From positions 12,072-76,071 of the forward strand of contig CBFIHP010000024.1 in assembly GCA_965662355.1 (NCBI GenBank): a stretch of DNA of 64,000 bases. The letters run 5' to 3'. This stretch comes from GCA-2683825 sp965662355. Its GTDB lineage: Bacteria > Planctomycetota > UBA1135 > GCA-002686595. Made by a program: the position numbers and the translations under genes. Position 1 is the stretch's first letter; the number at the start of each line of letters is the position of its first letter. Positions 35,310 through 45,513 of this stretch are shown piece after piece. Under the pieces are notes generated by a model. That model worked only from the letters and a program-made list of their open reading frames with translations. It was not told the DNA's origin and did no database searches.

Positions 35310-35743
35310 GATGTCTTGGCCCCTTCTTTCTCCGAGGACCCGTTAGAGGTCTCGGACGCCGGTTCGCCTTCGGCTTTCTGCTTGTAGTCGGCGATGGCGG
35401 CCTTGATGGCGTCTTCGGCGAGCACGCTGCAGTGGATCTTCACCGGGGGAAGCGAGAGTTCCTCGACGATCTCGGTGTTGCGGATGCCCTCGGCCTCGGC
35501 CAGGGTCTTGCCCTTGACCCATTCGGTGGCCAGGGAAGAGCTGGCGATGGCCGAGCCGCAACCAAAGGTCTTGAACTTCGCATCGACGATGCGATCGCCT
35601 TCGACCTGGATCTGCAGCTTCATCACGTCACCGCATTCGGGTGCCCCTACGACGCCGGTTCCGACGTCTTCGCTGGACTTGTCCATTGCGCCGACGTTGC
35701 GTGGGTTGTTGTAGTGGTCCAGGACCTTGTCGCTGTATGCCAT
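35306..35743 (-). CDS. iscU: Iron-sulfur cluster scaffold IscU
   Basis: 145 residues. Ligands C37, D39, C62 and C105 (in PECGDVM, FGCGSAIASSS and IHCSVL) match IscU. LPPVK at 98-102 is the HscA recognition motif, which agrees with the hscBA genes downstream. SufU-type scaffolds have a characteristic insert and lack LPPVK, so this is the ISC type. The last 25 residues are a Glu/Ser/Lys-rich extension beyond the usual end near 125. It lies between iscS (53-bp gap) and iscA (4-bp overlap). Confidence 0.96.
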   Translation of the reverse strand: MAYSDKVLDHYNNPRNVGAMDKSSEDVGTGVVGAPECGDVMKLQIQVEGDRIVDAKFKTFGCGSAIASSSLATEWVKGKTLAEAEGIRNTEIVEELSLPPVKIHCSVLAEDAIKAAIADYKQKAEGEPASETSNGSSEKEGAKTS

Positions 35744-35796
35744 AGCTCGGGTTCTCTATTGGAGCAGGTGTCGGTTTGGTCGGTGGGGGGGGAGTT

Positions 35797-37014
35797 CTAG
35801 TGGCCGCCTTGCCAGTCGACCGAATTGGGGTCGATGCCTTCCAGGGCCATTTCGTACAGAGGGGACATCTCGCGCAAGCGCTTGACGGCGCTGATGAGCT
35901 TGTCCGCTGCGTAGTCGACTTCTTCTTTGGTCGTGAAACGGCCGATGCCGAAGCGGATCGAGCTGTGGGCGAGATCGTCGCCGACATCCATACTGCGCAG
36001 GACGTGGCTGGGTTCGAGGCTGGCCGAGGTACACGCGGAGCCCGAGGACACCGCGATGTCATCGATGCCCATCAGGAGTGACTCGCCCTCGACATAGTGG
36101 AAGGAGAGATTCAGGTTGCCGGGCAGGCGCTGCTCGGCATGCCCGTTCAGGTGGACCATGTCGAGGTCGGTTTCGATCTTCTTCTGGAGGTAATCGCGCA
36201 GGCCCGACGCACGCTTGATCTCGCTGTCGAGCTCTTGATGGCAGATCTCGCAGGCCATGCCGAGTCCGACGATGCCGGGGACGTTCAGTGTGCCCGAACG
36301 CATGCCCCTCTCGTGCCCGCCGCCGTCGATCTGGGCGACCAGGCGTACTCGCGGCTTGCGCCGGCGGACGAAAAACGCTCCGACGCCCTTGGGCCCGTAC
36401 ATCTTGTGCGCGGACATGCACATCATGTCGATGTTGTCCGCTTCCACATCGACCGGGACCTTGCCGACCGCTTGGGTGGCGTCCGTGAAGAACAGGACAC
36501 CTTTCTCGTGGCAGAGGGTACCGATCTCACGTACGGGGTTCAGGGTTCCGACTTCGTTGTTACCCCAGATGAGGGCCACGAGGATCGTATCTTCCCGCAG
36601 GGCTGCGGCGACCTTGTCGGCCTCGACGCGGCCGGTTTTGTCCGGCTTCAGGTACGTGACGTCGTAGCCTTGTTTCTCGAGGTGTTTGCACGTATCGAGC
36701 ACTGCCTTGTGTTCGGCCTGGCTCGTGATGATGTGTTTGCCCTTCGAGCCATACATCTCCGCGGCGCCTTTCAACGCCAGGTTAATGGCCTCGGTGGAAC
36801 CCGAGGTGAAGATGATCTCCTTGGGCGAGGAGCCGATCAGGCTCGCGATCTGTTCGCGCGCCTTTTCCACGGCGGCCTCGGCGGACCAACCGAACTTGTG
36901 GTTGCGGCTGGCCGCGTTGCCGAACTCGCTCTGGAAGTAGGGCAGCATCGCGTCGAGCACCCGCGGATCGACGGGGGTCGTGGCTTGATAATCGAGATAG
37001 ACGGGCAGCTTCAT
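35797..37014 (-). CDS. iscS: Cysteine desulfurase IscS
   Basis: 405 residues, class V PLP enzyme (EC 2.8.1.7) that mobilises sulfur from cysteine as a persulfide. N-terminus VYLDYQATTPVDPRV, PLP contacts FTSGSTEAINLAL and ITSQAEHKAVLDTC, Schiff-base Lys204 in MSAHKMYGPKG, and the catalytic loop Cys328 in VSSGSACTSASLEPSHVL, the long-loop group I type. Its ATG overlaps the iscR stop (TGATG at 37012-37016). It supplies sulfur to IscU, the next gene. Confidence 0.96.
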   Translation of the reverse strand: MKLPVYLDYQATTPVDPRVLDAMLPYFQSEFGNAASRNHKFGWSAEAAVEKAREQIASLIGSSPKEIIFTSGSTEAINLALKGAAEMYGSKGKHIITSQAEHKAVLDTCKHLEKQGYDVTYLKPDKTGRVEADKVAAALREDTILVALIWGNNEVGTLNPVREIGTLCHEKGVLFFTDATQAVGKVPVDVEADNIDMMCMSAHKMYGPKGVGAFFVRRRKPRVRLVAQIDGGGHERGMRSGTLNVPGIVGLGMACEICHQELDSEIKRASGLRDYLQKKIETDLDMVHLNGHAEQRLPGNLNLSFHYVEGESLLMGIDDIAVSSGSACTSASLEPSHVLRSMDVGDDLAHSSIRFGIGRFTTKEEVDYAADKLISAVKRLREMSPLYEMALEGIDPNSVDWQGGH

Positions 37015-37448
37015 CAGAAAGAGAGGCGGGCCGCTTCGGGCCCACGAGCGAGATCGGAGAGGGTGGTCTTTTCGAGCATGCGCCAGATCCCCTCGCGCAG
37101 GGCGTGGATCGGGCTCTTGATGGGGCAGACAGACTCGACGCTGCAGCTGTTGGCAACATAGGCGCCGAGAGCCTCGCAGCTGGCGAGGGAGGGATGGCCT
37201 TCGAGGGCGCCGATCACCTCGCTGAGGGTGATCTCATCCGCTGGGCGGCTGAGAGTGTAGCCGCCCTGGGCACCGCGGTAGGATTCCACGAGCTCGCTGC
37301 GCTGCAGTTGCTTCAATACCTCCGCCAGGAGCCGGCGCGGGACAGGGTAGCGATCACCGATCGAACGGACGCTTTGCACACCCTCGTTGCTCGCGAGGTC
37401 CGTGAGGGCGATCAGCCCGTATTCCGTTCGTTTCGTGAGTTGCAGCAT
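37014..37448 (-). CDS. iscR: Rrf2-family iron-sulfur regulator (IscR-like)
   Basis: 144 residues. Winged-helix DNA-binding domain LTKRTEYGLIALTDLA with VPRRLLAEVLKQLQRSELVES and the wing RGAQGGYTLSRPADEITL. The three cluster Cys are C91, C102 and C108: a C-x10-C-x5-C spacing rather than the C-x5-C-x5-C of E. coli IscR, so the effector-binding loop is longer. It heads the isc operon and presumably autoregulates it; a perfect 7-bp palindrome 60 bp upstream is the likely operator. The ATG at 37448 is the start of the conserved Rrf2 N-terminus. Confidence 0.92.
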   Translation of the reverse strand: MLQLTKRTEYGLIALTDLASNEGVQSVRSIGDRYPVPRRLLAEVLKQLQRSELVESYRGAQGGYTLSRPADEITLSEVIGALEGHPSLASCEALGAYVANSCSVESVCPIKSPIHALREGIWRMLEKTTLSDLARGPEAARLSF

Positions 37449-37769
37449 GTCCTGTTCGTCCCGGTGTTGCCTTCTACGGGCCCGGCCGGGATCTATTAGC
37501 GCCAATCAGCACTGTATCAGTGCTAATTGAGGTGCAAAATCTGGCCGCCTTCCTCGACAACTGGACAGACGGCCTCAAGAGCAGATTCCTACAGCATAAA
37601 GCCCGTCCCGCGCCCCTCCAAGGCCTGTACGGAAAAAACCCGCGTTCTCAGGCTCTCCGGACGGATCGGCAGCTGTTGGACGCCGTTCTTTTCCACCTTC
37701 CTCCCTTTTCCTTCGGCCCGCAAAGACGGGAGGCTCAAGAAGACCCCCTGAGTCTTACGAGAAAGGAGC
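37449..37769. other. Promoter region of the isc operon and leader of the zinc-ribbon gene
   Basis: 321 bases between divergent genes. The 37490-37540 part is AT-rich and contains the candidate Rrf2 operator. The 37540-37769 part appears to be leader sequence for the plus-strand gene; CCTCCC (near 37700) and GGGAGG (near 37730) could pair. A possible ORF here lacks a start signal and I do not accept it. Confidence 0.5.
37503..37528. promoter_or_regulatory. Palindromic candidate operator for the IscR-like regulator
   Basis: Perfect arms AGCACTG (37508-37514) and CAGTGCT (37518-37524) flank TAT, and the symmetry extends outward (AATC/AATT) with one mismatch. It lies about 55-80 bases before the iscR start and in AT-rich sequence where RNA polymerase would bind. 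Rrf2 dimers bind such dyads, so autoregulation is plausible. Inferred from symmetry and position only. Confidence 0.55.
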
Positions 37770-38066
37770 ATGGACGCCGATTCTCGCCCTCTTTGCTTCC
37801 ACTGCGGCCTGCCCACTGGTTCCCGCGAGACCCTGAACAGACTGCCCAGTGGTAGAGCCTGCCCGCATTGCCAGGCGCGGCTGCTCGAGGATCTGCCCCC
37901 GGCATTGCCGGGCATGGGCCGCGGCATGCCCGCGGGCTACGGGAGACTCGGCGGGGAGCCGTACGGCGAAGAGGAATTCCCCACGCGCGCGGGCCTGTTC
38001 AGTCAGGGCCCCGACGCTGAGGCCGACGACGGGGATTTCTACCCGGACGACCCGATTGCGGGCTAG
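37770..38066 (+). CDS. Small zinc-ribbon protein
   Basis: 98 residues. Two CxxC knuckles: LCFHCGLP (9-12) and RACPHCQARLL (31-34), about 19 residues apart, forming a classic zinc ribbon at the N-terminus. The rest is Gly/Pro/Asp-rich and probably disordered, with an acidic end (DGDFYPDDP). The start is supported by GAAAGGAG six bases before ATG. Its stop overlaps the opposite-strand thioesterase stop by 4 bases. No family recognised; an adaptor or nucleic-acid-binding role is only a guess. Confidence 0.75.
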   Translation: MDADSRPLCFHCGLPTGSRETLNRLPSGRACPHCQARLLEDLPPALPGMGRGMPAGYGRLGGEPYGEEEFPTRAGLFSQGPDAEADDGDFYPDDPIAG

Positions 38067-38479
38067 TCCCGGTCGTTCTTGAGAGCCGTCCGAATGTCGT
38101 CCGGGAGCTGGGCCGGTTTCCATCCGCGATTGAGGTCCAGGCAGGCGACTTCCGCCGAACCCTCTGCCAAGAGCCCGCCGTCGCTCTCCCGCAGAAGCTC
38201 GTACCCGTAGAGAATCGAGGCGCTTCGAAAGCGCACCACGCGGGTGTGGACGAGCACCGTATCGCCGTACTTGGCGGGCTCACGGTAGCGCAGCTCGACG
38301 CTACGCACGGCCATGGCGAAGCCGCGCCGCTCCACCTCGTCGTAGGGAAACCCCATCGTGCTCATCAGGGCCGTGCGCCCCTCTTCGAGCCAGATGACGT
38401 AGCTCGCGTGATGGACGACGCCCATCTGGTCGGTCTCCGAATAGCGAACGGGGATGCGTAGCTCGTGGGGGCGTGACAT
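38063..38479 (-). CDS. YbgC/4-hydroxybenzoyl-CoA-thioesterase-family acyl-CoA thioesterase
   Basis: 138 residues, hot-dog fold and standard length. The family signature at residues about 13-33 reads VRYSETDQMGVVHHASYVIWLE, with the catalytic Asp in ETDQMG. The core strand EPAKYGDTVLVHTRVVRF and the terminal region EGSAEVACLDLN also fit. Such enzymes hydrolyse short- to medium-chain acyl-CoA thioesters; YbgC is tied to the Tol-Pal system in proteobacteria, but no tol genes are present here, so a general thioesterase is safer. Confidence 0.9.
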   Translation of the reverse strand: MSRPHELRIPVRYSETDQMGVVHHASYVIWLEEGRTALMSTMGFPYDEVERRGFAMAVRSVELRYREPAKYGDTVLVHTRVVRFRSASILYGYELLRESDGGLLAEGSAEVACLDLNRGWKPAQLPDDIRTALKNDRD

Positions 38480-38567
38480 GGCCTTTGGCTCGAGAAATAG
38501 CGAGAGCAGGGAGGATAACCTCTTCCCCGCTCGTCCTGCCCGCCCGGGCTGCGTAGGATCTCAGCCC

Positions 38568-39434
38568 ATGCCCGAGCTACGACCCAGTGAAAAACGCGGG
38601 GAACCCCTGGTTGCACTGTTTCTGAACTGGTTCTTGCCAGGGGCGGGGCATGCGTACCTGGGGCGATTCGGCCGAGCCGCCGTGATCTTCGCAGCGGTCC
38701 TCGGGCTTTATGCCATCGGTTTCGCACTCTCGGATGGGCGGGTCTTCGAGTTCCTGGACCCCGAGTTGAGGGGGGGAACCACCACGGTGTGGGGGATCCA
38801 CTTCCACCTTCCTTTCGCCACGATCCTCACACCAGAGATGGGCAACCTCGGAGCCCTGATTTTTCAGCACAAAACCGTGGGCTATGGAACGGGCGAGCCG
38901 ATCCCGTTCCCCCGCTATGTCGAGCTGGGTGGGATCCTGACAGGCCTTGCTGGTGTTCTGAACATTTTCGGGATGGTCGACGCGCATCTCTGCGCTCGCA
39001 CGCCTGCTCAGGCCCCGCGAAAGGGTCGCCACCCCGTCGTTCTTCTCTTCGCGAGCTGGGCTTTTCCTGGGCTGGGTCATTACCTGCAAGGCAGGCGCAA
39101 GCGAGCGCTCATCGTCTGCTTGGTTCTCCTGGGACTGTTCCTTTCCGGCACCTTGATGGCCGAGGGAGCCAACCTCTCCAGAGTCCGACACTTCTACTAT
39201 TGGTCGGGTCAGTTCTTCCTGGGAGGGCCGGCGATCATTGCGGAGCTGCTATCAGGTCACCCTCCGGTGACGAGCGAGATGCCTTTGGGGGATGCCGGTC
39301 TCTTGTATGCCTGCATGCCGGGCCTGTTGAATATCCTGGCCATGCTAGACGTCTTCGGGGTTGCCGAACGTCGATGGCTCAAAGGAGAGGATCCCCTCGT
39401 GTCCGCTGCCGTAGAGGCCGACCCTTCCACCTAG
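38568..39434 (+). CDS. Multi-pass membrane protein with an internal duplication
   Basis: 288 residues, read from ATG 38568; the open frame extends upstream over the thioesterase gene. The protein contains two copies of a module: first LFLNWFLPGAGHAYLGRFGRAAVIF and later LFASWAFPGLGHYLQGRRKRALIV, each followed by a transmembrane helix, a soluble loop and another helix with LLxxxxG-LNIxxMxDxxG. P-G-x-G-H-x-Y-x-G-R resembles TM2/NINE-type membrane domains, and DUF6677-like families in planctomycetes come to mind but I cannot confirm it. Function unknown. A 65-residue membrane protein follows after 10 bp. Confidence 0.8.
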   Translation: MPELRPSEKRGEPLVALFLNWFLPGAGHAYLGRFGRAAVIFAAVLGLYAIGFALSDGRVFEFLDPELRGGTTTVWGIHFHLPFATILTPEMGNLGALIFQHKTVGYGTGEPIPFPRYVELGGILTGLAGVLNIFGMVDAHLCARTPAQAPRKGRHPVVLLFASWAFPGLGHYLQGRRKRALIVCLVLLGLFLSGTLMAEGANLSRVRHFYYWSGQFFLGGPAIIAELLSGHPPVTSEMPLGDAGLLYACMPGLLNILAMLDVFGVAERRWLKGEDPLVSAAVEADPST

Positions 39435-39444
39435 GTGCAAGCGC

Positions 39445-39642
39445 ATGGACCTGGTCATCCACATCGTGCTCTTCATGATCCTCTCCCTCGGGATCTGCGT
39501 GATGGGAGCGTTCTACTCCGAGCCCGAGGACGAGCCCGCATTGCGTTCCTTGCCCAAACGCTACCTGAGTTTCGTCGGAGCTTGCGGCGCCGTGGCGATC
39601 GTCATGTTGGTCGCGGAGTATCTGTTCGCGTCCGTGCGTTGA
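39445..39642 (+). CDS. Small two-helix membrane protein
   Basis: 65 residues: hydrophobic helix 1 (about 3-23), a short charged loop with EPEDEPALRSLPKRY, hydrophobic helix 2 (about 40-61). It starts 10 bp after the duplicated membrane protein and is probably co-translated. It resembles no family I know; a subunit or stabiliser of the upstream protein is a guess based on position. Confidence 0.65.
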   Translation: MDLVIHIVLFMILSLGICVMGAFYSEPEDEPALRSLPKRYLSFVGACGAVAIVMLVAEYLFASVR

Positions 39643-39685
39643 GCGGCGCTTTCAGAAACATGGCTCGTTGGTTCTATAGGAAGCC

Positions 39686-40567
39686 TCACTTGTTCCCACG
39701 GATCGAACGAGCCAGGCGGTAGAGCCCGCCGGGCCCGCGAATGATGCGTCCGTCGAGTTCGTGCTGCACGAGTTCCCCGAGCACCTCCTCCACCACGCGC
39801 CCCACCCGCATCGACAGTTCGTTGGCGTTCAGGGTTTCGCCCACGAGACAGCGGAGCAGGGGGTCGGAGGGCTGCTGTTTCGAGGACGACTCTGAAGGAG
39901 ATGATTCCGGGGGGGCCTCGAGGCCGAGCTCGACGAGCACTTCGCCCGGATCCTCGATCAACTGAGCCCCTTCGCGGAGGAGTCGATGGCATCCGCGCGA
40001 CATCGGGTGATCCACCCGCCCCGGGAGGGCATAGACCTGCTTGCCCTGATCCGCGGCCCAGTGGGCAGTGATCAACGATCCGGAGGCATGTGCGGCTTCG
40101 ATGACCACGACGGTGTCGGCCAACCCCGAAATCAGTCGGTTGCGTCTTGGAAAGTGGTGGCGCCTGGGACTCGATCCCGGTGGAAATTCGGAGACCAGGA
40201 CGCCTTCGGTCGCGATCCGCCGCGCCAGTTCCCCGTCGGGCCATGGACGGTCGACGCCTGAGCCAAGTACCGCCAGGGTCGTTCCCCCAGCCTCCAGGGC
40301 CGCCTGGTGCGCCGCCTGATCGATCCCCCGCGCGAGGCCGCTGACGATGCTGACTCCCTGGCTCGCCAGGCGGAAGGCGAAGTGCCGGGCCTGATCCAGC
40401 CCGTAAGGCGATGGTGCCCGCGAGCCGACGATCGCAACCCGCGGTTCCTCTGGAAGCCGATCCACGTCGCCTCGGATCCAGAGTTCCTTCGGTGGCGCTT
40501 CGATCACATCGAGCTCGGTCGGCCAGCGGTGATCCCCGGGCTTCAGGTGGTACACGGGATTGCCCAT
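39686..40567 (-). CDS. dprA: DNA-processing protein DprA
   Basis: 293 residues. The Rossmann-like ssDNA-binding domain shows VAIVGSRAPSPYG, SGLARGIDQAAHQAALEAGG, AVLGSGVDRPWP, FPRRNRLISGLADTVVVIEA and GSLITAHWAADQGKQVYALPG. A short winged-helix C-terminal DprA_WH domain follows (about 225-290: LNANELSMRVGRVVEEVLGEL). The N-terminal SAM-like extension of classical DprA is missing, so this is a short form. DprA protects incoming single-stranded DNA and loads RecA in natural transformation; no other com genes are in the window. Confidence 0.93.
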   Translation of the reverse strand: MGNPVYHLKPGDHRWPTELDVIEAPPKELWIRGDVDRLPEEPRVAIVGSRAPSPYGLDQARHFAFRLASQGVSIVSGLARGIDQAAHQAALEAGGTTLAVLGSGVDRPWPDGELARRIATEGVLVSEFPPGSSPRRHHFPRRNRLISGLADTVVVIEAAHASGSLITAHWAADQGKQVYALPGRVDHPMSRGCHRLLREGAQLIEDPGEVLVELGLEAPPESSPSESSSKQQPSDPLLRCLVGETLNANELSMRVGRVVEEVLGELVQHELDGRIIRGPGGLYRLARSIRGNK

Positions 40568-40635
40568 GCCCCATGGACCGTGGCGAGCCCGCCCCAGTTA
40601 CGTCAAAAGTGCCACGCCAGAGTGCTGTCGAAAAA

Positions 40636-40989
40636 TCAACGCAACTCGATCCGTGGTCGCTCGCTCGTCGCGAACGAGGCCTCGGCCTCGCGTCGGATCA
40701 CGGGACCGAGACAGATCTGCATCTCCTGCAAGAGCGCCGCGACGTCCAGGCCGTTGTGTTTGGGGAGAAAGCCCGCCAAGGATCTGCGATGCCCGCGATA
40801 GAGCTTCGCCGCACCTTCGAGGTTGCCCTCTTCGAAGTGGTGCAAGGCGACGGAGGCCTGAACCAATCCCTTGTAGAAGTCGGAGTCTCCGCCCTCGCCC
40901 GCCTCCCACAACTCGTCGAAGAGCTCGTGGGCCGCGAGATAGCGCGCCTGATTGAAGAGCTCGACGGCGGCGCGCAAGGACGCGTTCAA
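40636..40989 (-). CDS. DUF309 family protein
   Basis: 117 residues from TTG 40989, whose bases overlap the preceding HEAT gene stop (TTGA). The core matches DUF309: AAVELFNQARYLAAHELFDELWEA (conserved H-E-x-x-E/D-x-x-W-like pattern), then FYKGLVQASVALHHFEEGNLEGAAKLY (family pattern FxQGLIxxxxAxxHxxxGNxxGA). The open frame runs far upstream in conflict with the HEAT gene, so the late start is required. Biochemical role unknown. Translational coupling to the HEAT protein is clear from the overlap. Confidence 0.8.
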   Translation of the reverse strand: MNASLRAAVELFNQARYLAAHELFDELWEAGEGGDSDFYKGLVQASVALHHFEEGNLEGAAKLYRGHRRSLAGFLPKHNGLDVAALLQEMQICLGPVIRREAEASFATSERPRIELR

Positions 40990-41744
40990 CTGCCGCGATC
41001 CTCGCGCTTTTTCTCGCGTGAGTAACCCATGCTGCGACCCCAATAGCGATCCCACTGATCGCGCAAGGACTTGGGTAGGGGGGTGGGTTTCTTGGAGATC
41101 TCGAAGCCCTTCTTGTTCTTGCGCCACCATTTTGCCCATAGCTCCGGATTCGTGCCTTGATCGACGCCTGTCAATACGACCAGGCTGAGCCGGAACTCGT
41201 GGTTGAGGTAGTCGTAGCGCCTCTTGGAATGCGGGTTGCCCGACGCACCATCGAGATTCATCAACTCGATCAGCGCATCCACCGCTTTCTTTGTGCGGAT
41301 GTTCCCGAGACCGAAAACCCTCGCCCGGGTCGGTTGGTAGTAGGGCGTTTGCTCGTGGCCCTTGTGGAGGAATTGGACGGAGGTCGGGTCCCCGTGCTGA
41401 CCGATGGCGCGCAGGATAGCAGCGGAGACCTCGCGCTCCTCCATCCACTTGCGGCTCTTCGTGAGCTTGTGCAGATGCTCGAGCGCGTCCTTGTGGTCGA
41501 GGTATCGAAAGGAGGAGACCGCAGCCCGTCGAATCTCGGGGCGACGGTCCTTGAGGGCGCGGGAGACGGCTTTGACGACTTTCTTGTCGGGGACGCTGGC
41601 GGCCCGTTCGAGGGCGTTGGAGATGGCGCTGATCTCCTTGGACTCGAACGCGGTCTCGATGTCGGTGAGAGTCGTCTGGACCTGTTCCTTGGTGGGGGCC
41701 TGGGCAAGGAGGAGGGGAGCGATGAGGAGTGCGGCGGTGAGCAT
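40986..41744 (-). CDS. Exported HEAT-repeat protein
   Basis: 252 residues from the ATG at 41744; an 18-codon upstream extension looks non-coding. N-terminal signal peptide LTAALLIAPLLLAQ. Residues about 20-190 contain HEAT-like repeats: KVVKAVSRALKDRRPEIRRAAVSSFRYL, WMEEREVSAAILRAIGQHGD and TRARVFGLGNIRTKKAVDAL show the D-x-x-P-E-[VI]-R-R-A-A core. A basic C-terminus ends with KKREDRGS. Likely a periplasmic scaffold; partner unknown. It shares its stop with the DUF309 start. Confidence 0.78.
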   Translation of the reverse strand: MLTAALLIAPLLLAQAPTKEQVQTTLTDIETAFESKEISAISNALERAASVPDKKVVKAVSRALKDRRPEIRRAAVSSFRYLDHKDALEHLHKLTKSRKWMEEREVSAAILRAIGQHGDPTSVQFLHKGHEQTPYYQPTRARVFGLGNIRTKKAVDALIELMNLDGASGNPHSKRRYDYLNHEFRLSLVVLTGVDQGTNPELWAKWWRKNKKGFEISKKPTPLPKSLRDQWDRYWGRSMGYSREKKREDRGS

Positions 41745-41830
41745 GGTGGGCCTGCGAGCTGGGCAGTTGATATTGTCGGTCAGGTAGCGTGGGGACACAA
41801 GGGGCCCACCCCAACTCCGGAAACCAGACG

Positions 41831-41866
41831 AAAAAAGCCCGCGGGGCCATTCGACCCCCCGGGCTT
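41831..41866 (-). terminator. Intrinsic terminator of clpC
   Basis: On the minus strand the arms 41855-41866 and 41835-41846 form a 12-bp GC-rich stem with one mismatch, closing an 8-base loop and followed by a run of T (41831-41836 complement). It begins about 40 bases after the clpC stop codon, so it should end the clpC transcript. Confidence 0.8.
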
Positions 41867-41904
41867 CGTTCGGTTATCGACAGAGTTTTCCGTCGTGGCT
41901 GAAG

Positions 41905-44430
<2,526 letters not shown>

Positions 44431-44714
44431 GGTGTAGTGTTCCAGACGAGGGCGAGGGAACGTGAGAACGGAATGGTCTCTAGGTCTTCGACCTTCAAGG
44501 GGGCCAGGGTTAACCCTGCTGTCCCTAAGAAAGGCTTTTCGGGGGCCCGAGGGCCACTCCTACATTCGTAGGGTGAGTTCTTTCGTGCCCATGGGATCCG
44601 AAGATCCTTGGGAAAAGGTCGCTGTGGCTTGGTTGGGCCGGATTATCGGCGTTATTCGCCAAAATTTCCAGTGGCGTGCCCACGCCGAGGGCTCTTCGGG
44701 CCCGCAAAAGAGGC
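44431..44714. other. clpC leader region with a strong tetraloop hairpin
   Basis: 284 bases between the McsA-like stop and clpC, no gene seen. It contains GGATC (44594-44598), CGAA loop, GATCC (44603-44607), extended by CCCA (44588-44591) with TGGG (44609-44612) across a small internal loop. A second perfect hairpin, CCTAC-ATTC-GTAGG, lies near 44560-44575. Neither is followed by a T-run, so they look like 5'-UTR structure of clpC or heat-shock-type control elements rather than terminators. No CtsR or CIRCE box recognised. Confidence 0.5.
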
Positions 44715-45338
44715 TCAGCGAGACGAGTCTTCCGAGATCCCCATTCCCTGGATCTGGTCCCGCAATTGCGCCGCGTCCTCGTAGGCCTCGTCTGCGATGG
44801 CCTTTTCGAGCTCGACCCTCAGCTCGTTCAGGACCTGGCGGCGCTCGCGTTCGCCCTCGTCGACGCCCGGCAGCCGGCCGGTGTGGGAATCCGCGTTGTG
44901 CACCCGACGCAGAAGGGGCTGCAGGTGATCCTTGAAGATCTCGTAGTCACGCGGGCACCCCAAACGTCCCTTGGCCCGGAAATCCGCCAACGTCATCCCG
45001 CAGTCGGGGCAGGCCAGGCTGCCCTCCTGGCGCGCGCGCCTGGCCGAGTTCTGGAGCAGCTTCCATATATTGAGGGCGTTCTTCCCGGCGCCGGCGACGA
45101 CCGGTGCGTGGGGGAGTTGCATGGCCTGGGCACACGGCTCGCAGAGGTGTTTTTGCTCGATCGTCTGTTCGCCGAGCGTCTGCTTTGCACCGGTTTCCGG
45201 AGACCCGGGGGCGGATTCTGAAGCGGCCGCGGTGCCCAGCTTGGGAGAGGCTTCCAGCGAGGGCGGCTGGGGCTGGGCGTAATGGATCTCCGTAACGTGG
45301 ATGCTTGCCGGGTTTTTGCTGCAAATCTGGCAGATCAT
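44715..45338 (-). CDS. McsA-like zinc-finger/UVR-motif protein
   Basis: 207 residues from the ATG at 45338, where the conserved MICQICSKNPASIHVTEI begins. Zinc knuckles: C3/C6 with C66/C69 (HLCEPCAQ), then C110/C113 with C128 (ACPDCGMTLADF, LGCPRDYEIF). The C-terminus is a UVR motif (about 165-200: LRVELEKAIADEAYEDAAQL). The layout is that of McsA, activator of the protein-arginine kinase McsB in Firmicutes; a Pro/Ser-rich insert (about 22-55) is extra. No mcsB or ctsR lies nearby. It precedes clpC on the same strand, so it may act directly on ClpC. Confidence 0.85.
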   Translation of the reverse strand: MICQICSKNPASIHVTEIHYAQPQPPSLEASPKLGTAAASESAPGSPETGAKQTLGEQTIEQKHLCEPCAQAMQLPHAPVVAGAGKNALNIWKLLQNSARRARQEGSLACPDCGMTLADFRAKGRLGCPRDYEIFKDHLQPLLRRVHNADSHTGRLPGVDEGERERRQVLNELRVELEKAIADEAYEDAAQLRDQIQGMGISEDSSR

Positions 45339-45513
45339 CGCCGTCTTCGAGGTCCTTCCATGTCTCACCTTCTAGACCAAAAAGAGCTCCCCGTCGAGAG
45401 CAACTAGATGGAAGCCATCGGCTCAAACGACCGCTGGCTTGAGCCCAATTCTAATAAACCTCGGTCATCTTCCCTCCAGGTTCCCGCTCAGATCCACGTT
45501 TCGTACCGTGATT

